64,000 bases of DNA from contig JAIXWY010000011.1 in NCBI GenBank assembly GCA_027490995.1, positions 1,364,001-1,428,000 on the forward strand, in the 5' to 3' direction. This document shows, piece after piece, positions 59,427 through 64,000 of this stretch. The notes beneath the pieces were generated by a model, which saw only the letters and a list, made by a program, of their open reading frames with translations, ran no database searches and had not been told where the DNA came from. This DNA is from Opitutaceae bacterium. GTDB taxonomy: Bacteria; Verrucomicrobiota; Verrucomicrobiia; Opitutales; Opitutaceae. Both the position numbers and the translations under genes were made by a program. Position 1 is the first letter of the stretch. Each line of letters opens with the position of its first letter.

Positions 59427-60881
59427 ATGAACCCCACCCAACGCCTCTACGACCCTTCTCGCCGCCGCTTCCTCGGCTCGTGCTGCGCTGCCGTCACCGC
59501 CACCGGACTCCTCTCGCAACTCGCCCAACTGCGCATGGTGGGCGCCGTGGCCGACACCGGCAGCCCGTTCACGCCGGTCGGTCCGCGCATGGCGGCCGCT
59601 CCACAGCCCGACTTCAAGGCCCTTGTCTGCTTGTTCCTCTCCGGCGGTAACGATGCGAACAACATGATCGTGCCGATCGACGCATCGACCTACAGCCAGT
59701 ACGCGGCCGGACGCGGGGCACTCGCCATCCCCCAGGCGGACCTGCTCCCGCTCGCCGGCACCGTGGCCGATGGTCGCCGCTTCGGCATGCACCCCGCCAT
59801 GGCCGATCTCAAGGCCATGTACGACCAAGGGAAAGTGGCGATCCTCGGGAACGTCGGCACGCTCGTCTACCCGACCACCAAGTCCCAGTATACCGCGCGC
59901 TCGGTACCCCTACCTCCCGCGCTCTTCTCTCACAACGATCAGCAGATTGAGTGGCAGTCGAGTGTCCCCGACAAGGCGTTCGCCAGCGGCTGGGGCGGCC
60001 GGGTTGCCGACCTCACCAACGCACTGAACGTAAATAACCGCGTTTCCATGGCGATGACGCTCGCCGGCCAGAACTTCTTCCAAGTCGGCCGCACCGTGTC
60101 CCAATATGCCGTCGGCACCAACGCCGTCCCCAGCCTGACCGGCTCCGGAACCGGCACCTCCGTCAACGGCGTGCGCACCGCTGCGCTCACCGACCTGCTG
60201 ACCGCGCAGAATCGCAACCTCTTCGAGACCGCATTCGCCGGACTGACGAAGGAAGCAATCGACGACAGCGCCTTCCTTTCGTCGGTCGTCACGGGCGCGA
60301 GTCCCTTCCAAGCTCAGTTCAACGGGATGAACTCGAACCTCTCCCAGCAGCTGCACATGATCGCGCGGCTGATCAACGCCCAAGAAGCGCTCGGCCTGAA
60401 GCGCCAAGTGTTCTTCGCGCGCATCGGTGGCTGGGACCTCCACGACAACCAGCTCAACGTCGGCCAGCGCTCCAGCGGTGCCCACGCCTCCCTCTTGAAC
60501 GACGTAAGCCGCTCGATCAACGCCTTCTATCGCGCCCTCGGCACAATCGGGGCGGAGAACCAGGTCACGACCTTCACCGCCTCGGACTTCGGCCGGACGT
60601 TCGACACGAACGGCGACGGTTCAGACCACGCTTGGGGCTCGCATCACTTCATCGTTGGCGGCGCGGTCAACGGCGGCAGCATCTACGGCACCATGCCGGA
60701 TTTCACGATCCGCGGACCCGATGACGCCGGCTCGCGTGGCATGTGGATCCCGTCGACCAGCGTCGACGAGTACAGCGCCACGCTCGCGCGGTGGTTCGGG
60801 GTCAGTGCAACCGACCTCCCAGTGGTTTTCCCGAACCTCGGTCGTTTCGCCAAGCCGGACCTCGGCTTCATGAAGGCGTGA
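59427..60881 (+). CDS. DUF1501 protein with Tat signal
   Basis: 484 residues. The Tat motif 'SRRRFLGSCCAAVTATGLLS' is followed by the DUF1501 (sulfatase/alkaline-phosphatase-like fold) pattern: 'LVCLFLSGGNDANNMIVPID', 'FARIGGWDLHDNQ', 'VTTFTASDFGRTF' and 'GSDHAWGSHHFIVGG'. Asp and His residues in these motifs could bind metal. It is 19 bases downstream of the DUF1800 gene, the classic pair. Role unknown. Confidence 0.93.
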   Translation: MNPTQRLYDPSRRRFLGSCCAAVTATGLLSQLAQLRMVGAVADTGSPFTPVGPRMAAAPQPDFKALVCLFLSGGNDANNMIVPIDASTYSQYAAGRGALAIPQADLLPLAGTVADGRRFGMHPAMADLKAMYDQGKVAILGNVGTLVYPTTKSQYTARSVPLPPALFSHNDQQIEWQSSVPDKAFASGWGGRVADLTNALNVNNRVSMAMTLAGQNFFQVGRTVSQYAVGTNAVPSLTGSGTGTSVNGVRTAALTDLLTAQNRNLFETAFAGLTKEAIDDSAFLSSVVTGASPFQAQFNGMNSNLSQQLHMIARLINAQEALGLKRQVFFARIGGWDLHDNQLNVGQRSSGAHASLLNDVSRSINAFYRALGTIGAENQVTTFTASDFGRTFDTNGDGSDHAWGSHHFIVGGAVNGGSIYGTMPDFTIRGPDDAGSRGMWIPSTSVDEYSATLARWFGVSATDLPVVFPNLGRFAKPDLGFMKA

Positions 60882-60933
60882 GCGCCGGGCTCGCACCCAC
60901 GCTCCGTCTCAGCGGTCACTGTCGCTCTTGACG

Positions 60934-61515
60934 ATGCTGCGTCGCTTTTTCCGACCAGCCCTCGCGGTTGGGCTGTTGTTGGCGTTGCTACTCGTAGTCG
61001 CTTGGTTACTACGCGCACCCACACCACCAGCGTCTCCCGATTCCGGCCAGAGCGCAACGCGCTCTCCCTCCACGCAGACCACCGGAGAACCGCAGGCCGT
61101 CCCGTCCGCAACCGTCGTCGCAACGCCTCCGCCGTCCCCTCCTCGCTCGACGGAACCGCGCAGCGAACTCGTCGACGGGCTCAACGATCCGCGTGGAACG
61201 ATCGAGGCGGATCTCCGCCTGCTCAACGAGGTATTCTCCGCGTGGCTGACGCACTTCCGCGACGCGGGAATCCCGATCGGGGATAACCGTGAAGTCACCG
61301 ACGCCCTCACCGGTAACAACTCGCTGGGCTATGCGTTCGTCCCTGCAGACCATCCGGCGATCAACGCTCGCGGTGAACTCTGCGACCGCTGGGGTACGCC
61401 CTTCCGATTCCACGTACTCAGCCGAATGCAGATGGAGATACGCTCCGCCGGGCCTGACCGGCGCTTCGGCTCGGCCGACGACGCCGAATGGGCGCCGTGG
61501 CCTCGTAATTTTTAG
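60934..61515 (+). CDS. hypothetical membrane-anchored protein with a pseudopilin-like C-terminal segment
   Basis: About 193 residues from the ATG at 60934 (a TTG lies 6 bases upstream). One N-terminal transmembrane helix ('LAVGLLLALLLVVAWLL') is followed by a Pro/Ser/Thr linker and a C-terminal domain. The end ('DRWGTPFRFHVLSRMQMEIR', 'SAGPDRRFGSADD') resembles the calcium-loop end of GspG-type pseudopilins ('DPWG..Y', 'S.GPDG..GT.DD'), but the N-terminus lacks a prepilin cleavage motif. It may be co-transcribed with the DUF1800/DUF1501 pair. Confidence 0.7.
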   Translation: MLRRFFRPALAVGLLLALLLVVAWLLRAPTPPASPDSGQSATRSPSTQTTGEPQAVPSATVVATPPPSPPRSTEPRSELVDGLNDPRGTIEADLRLLNEVFSAWLTHFRDAGIPIGDNREVTDALTGNNSLGYAFVPADHPAINARGELCDRWGTPFRFHVLSRMQMEIRSAGPDRRFGSADDAEWAPWPRNF

Positions 61516-61659
61516 CGGCGGCGAGAAGCACGGCGCGATGAAATATCATCTCGCCATCCGAAAACTCGTCCAGTGCGACTTGCGTCTTTGCGACGCGGAA
61601 TTCAAAGTAGCGGGGACTAGCGAGACCGATCTTACGGCCGCGCCCCACGCCTTCCTGCT

Positions 61660-64000
61660 ATGCCGTTTTCCCTCCCGACATCCCGGTTTCTGGCGGCCTC
61701 GTTGCTGATTTTCGCGGGCGGTTTCCGCGCTGTCGCCGCGGCGGAACAGCCAATCGACTTCAACCGCGACATCCGTCCGATCCTCTCGAACAACTGCTTC
61801 TGGTGCCATGGCCCGGACGAAGCAGAGCGCAAAGGTGGCAACGAAGGACTACGGCTCGATACGTTCGACGGGGCGCGCGAGGACCTCGGCGGGTACCATG
61901 CGCTCGTCCCGGGCAATCCGGACCAAAGCGAATTGCTGAAGCGCGTCCTCACCACGGATGACGACGATATCATGCCTCCGCGCAAGACCGGCAAATCGGT
62001 CACGCCCGCCGAGGCCGATCTGCTCCGCCGCTGGATCGCGCAAGGAGGTAAGTACGCGCAACATTGGTCCTACGAAGCGCCGAAGCGCCCTGAACCGCCG
62101 GCCGTCAAGCAGGCCGACTGGGCCCGCACGCCGATCGATCGCTTCATCCTCGCACGGCTTGAGGCTGCCCAGCTGAAGCCGCAGCCGGAGGCCGATCGTC
62201 GCACCCTCGCCCGCCGCGTCGCACTTGATCTCGCCGGACTGCCCCCGACACCAGCCGAGGTCGAGGCCTTCGTCGCCGATCCCCGCCCCGATGCCTACGA
62301 GCGTTTTGTCGACCTCCAACTCGCCCGGCCAGCCTACGGCGAACACTGGGCCCGCTCGTGGCTGGACCTCGCGCGCTACGCCGATTCACGAGGGTACGCC
62401 GACGATCAGCCGCGCTCAATCTGGCGCTACCGCGATTACGTCATCGATGCGTTCAATCGCAACGTGCCTTTCGACCAGTTTACGATCGAGCAGCTGGCCG
62501 GAGATCTCCTGCCCAACCCGACCGCCGAGCAACTGTACGCAACCGGCTTCCATCGGAATACGATGAATAACACCGAGGGGGGCACCGACGACGAAGAATT
62601 CCGGACCGTCGCAGTCATCGACCGCGTCAACACGACCTTTTCCGTCTGGATGGGTTCCTCCATGGCGTGCGCCCAGTGTCATACGCACAAGTACGATCCG
62701 TTCACGCTCACGGAGTACTTCCAGATCTATGCGTTCTTCAATCAGACCGCGGACGCGGATCGCGATGACGAAGCTCCGTTCGTGGAGTTCTACACCGCCG
62801 AGCAGGAGGGGCTACGCGCACAGTGGAAGCGTCAGATCCAAGAGGCCCACTCGCGCGTCGTCACCGCTGCACCCGCTCATTCCGCCGCTGCGGACGCATG
62901 GGCCGCGGCCTTCCCCGCAAAGCCATCGTGGCGGGCCAATGCACCTAAGGAACTGGTCTTCTCCTCCGGGACCAAGGAGGCCTCCATCGACGCAGACGCC
63001 CGCGTGTTTGTTCCCGCGGGTGCAGCCAAGGAGACCGTGGCCGTCGAGCTCGCAACGCCGCGCGATCAGCCCGTCACCGCGATTCGCGTCGAGGCGCTCC
63101 CGCACACCTCTCTCGCCGGCGGCGGCGCAGGCGGCGCCGACGGCCGCTTCGTCGTCACCCGCGCTCGAGTCGGAGTCAAGGGTCCGGCAGCGCGCCCGGC
63201 CCGCTACATCCGCGTCGAATTGCCGGGCCCGAACCGCACTCTCCCTCTCGCCGAAGTCGAGGTCTTCGGTGAAGGCCGGAACCTCGCCCGCGAGGGAAGG
63301 GCGTACCAAACATCCGTGGCCGACGGTGCGGAGGCAGCCCGCGCAATCGATGGCAAAACGGACGGAGACTTTTCCCGTGGCTCCGTCGCTCTCACCGCCG
63401 CCAGCGATGACGCTTGGTGGGAAGTCGACCTCGGCGCAACGCGCTCAGTCGAGCGCGTGGTGCTCTGGGGCCGCACCGGGGCCGAGTCGACGCCCGGCTG
63501 GATCCGCGTCCTCGTTCTCGACGAAAACCGTCGTCCGATTTGGGCGCAGATGGGCCGCGACGCACCCCGTCCAAGCCGCGAGCATCGGATGAGCGACCCC
63601 GTCGACATCCGCATCGCCCGCGTGACGGCCAGCTATGCTGACCCAGAGTACGACGAGTCCTACATCATCACCGACGCCGAGCCCAAACGCCCCAATCCCC
63701 GTAAGCGCACCGCAACCAAGAAGGGTTGGGGCAACGGCGGAGCGATCGACCAAGCCCACCAGCTCTATCTCGAGCCGGCCAAGCCGGTGATCCTCGGGCC
63801 GGACGAGACGCTCGTGGTGACGCTCGAGCAAGGCGCGGAACTGGCCAAGGCGACCCTGAATCACTTCCGGGTCGGCTACTCCACCGAAGTGCGCGTCGCC
63901 GACCAGATCCACACGCCCGCCCCAGTCCTCGCCGCGCTTCAAACACCCGCCTCCCAGCGCACGGAATCCCAGAAGCGTACCGTCCTCGACTTCTACGCGC
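61660..64000 (+). CDS. PSCyt1-DUF1549 planctomycete-type cytochrome protein (3' truncated)
   Basis: The open frame from the ATG at 61660 runs past the window end (780 codons seen). After a signal peptide comes the PSCyt1 domain with a heme motif 'CFWCH' and the typical 'DFNRDIRPILSNNCFWCHGP'. DUF1549 follows with 'WARSWLDLARYADSRGYADD' and a second heme-type site 'CAQCHTHKYDPF'. A discoidin (F5/8 type C)-like region (about residues 540-620, 'AREGRAYQTSVADGAEAARA') is inserted. The DUF1553 domain expected in this family would lie beyond the window. These proteins are numerous in PVC bacteria and linked to polysaccharide use. Confidence 0.92.
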   Translation, partial: MPFSLPTSRFLAASLLIFAGGFRAVAAAEQPIDFNRDIRPILSNNCFWCHGPDEAERKGGNEGLRLDTFDGAREDLGGYHALVPGNPDQSELLKRVLTTDDDDIMPPRKTGKSVTPAEADLLRRWIAQGGKYAQHWSYEAPKRPEPPAVKQADWARTPIDRFILARLEAAQLKPQPEADRRTLARRVALDLAGLPPTPAEVEAFVADPRPDAYERFVDLQLARPAYGEHWARSWLDLARYADSRGYADDQPRSIWRYRDYVIDAFNRNVPFDQFTIEQLAGDLLPNPTAEQLYATGFHRNTMNNTEGGTDDEEFRTVAVIDRVNTTFSVWMGSSMACAQCHTHKYDPFTLTEYFQIYAFFNQTADADRDDEAPFVEFYTAEQEGLRAQWKRQIQEAHSRVVTAAPAHSAAADAWAAAFPAKPSWRANAPKELVFSSGTKEASIDADARVFVPAGAAKETVAVELATPRDQPVTAIRVEALPHTSLAGGGAGGADGRFVVTRARVGVKGPAARPARYIRVELPGPNRTLPLAEVEVFGEGRNLAREGRAYQTSVADGAEAARAIDGKTDGDFSRGSVALTAASDDAWWEVDLGATRSVERVVLWGRTGAESTPGWIRVLVLDENRRPIWAQMGRDAPRPSREHRMSDPVDIRIARVTASYADPEYDESYIITDAEPKRPNPRKRTATKKGWGNGGAIDQAHQLYLEPAKPVILGPDETLVVTLEQGAELAKATLNHFRVGYSTEVRVADQIHTPAPVLAALQTPASQRTESQKRTVLDFYA

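Overview
This high-GC window (64 kb) looks like the chromosome of a flagellated Verrucomicrobiota, most likely Opitutales/Opitutaceae. The evidence is indirect. It contains protein types that are abundant in the PVC superphylum: a dehydrogenase-like propeller with a CxxCH heme site, PSCyt1/DUF1549 cytochromes, a DUF1800/DUF1501 pair, and Tat-exported Gfo/Idh/MocA oxidoreductases. These sit beside a complete Gram-negative flagellar basal body with P and L rings. No rRNA, tRNA, CRISPR array, insertion sequence or prophage was seen.

Layout. (a) 1-4572: end of an NHL-type propeller gene, a gamma-glutamyltransferase, and three genes of unknown function. (b) 4665-35808: a 31-kb flagellar locus, all on the minus strand. 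In transcription order it reads flgB flgC fliE fliF fliG fliH fliI fliJ motE-like fliK flgD flgE fliL fliM fliN fliO fliP fliQ fliR | flhB flhA | flhF orf95 fliA motA motB orf86 | flgF flgG flgA flgH flgI flgJ flgN flgK flgL fliW csrA. The bars mark the only sizeable gaps. Not seen here: flagellin, fliD, fliS, flhG, rpoN, a sigma54 activator, and most chemotaxis genes. (c) 36043-39793: a divergent plus-strand operon of a CheR-like methyltransferase, a PAS/histidine-kinase-like protein and a receiver/HD-GYP-like protein. (d) 39901-64000: metabolic and envelope genes: a PEGA-type lipoprotein, a ThuA-like protein, a permease/serine hydrolase/LD-carboxypeptidase/SpmAB-like cluster suited to muropeptide recycling, an esterase, two Gfo/Idh/MocA proteins, an oligogalacturonate-lyase-like protein, and the PVC cytochrome-type proteins.

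Two results stand out. First, each of the four flagellar operon heads (flgB, flhB, flhF, flgF) carries a -24/-12 (sigma54) element whose GC dinucleotide lies only 13-17 nt before the start codon, which predicts leaderless or near-leaderless mRNAs. Each also carries one or two GGCA-N5-TGCC dyads about 60-118 bp farther upstream, which look like activator sites for one shared regulator. Second, the three-gene signalling operon divergent from flgB appears catalytically eroded at every output site: the kinase has Gln where the phosphoacceptor His should be, the HD-GYP domain has lost its metal ligands, and the CheR-like protein lacks the conserved Arg. The ATP-binding site and the response-regulator receiver look intact. 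It may be a pseudoenzyme signalling module tied to motility.

Limits: everything was read by eye. Protein families were recognised from motifs without database searches, start codons are judged from family length and local context, and regulatory sites are pattern matches only.
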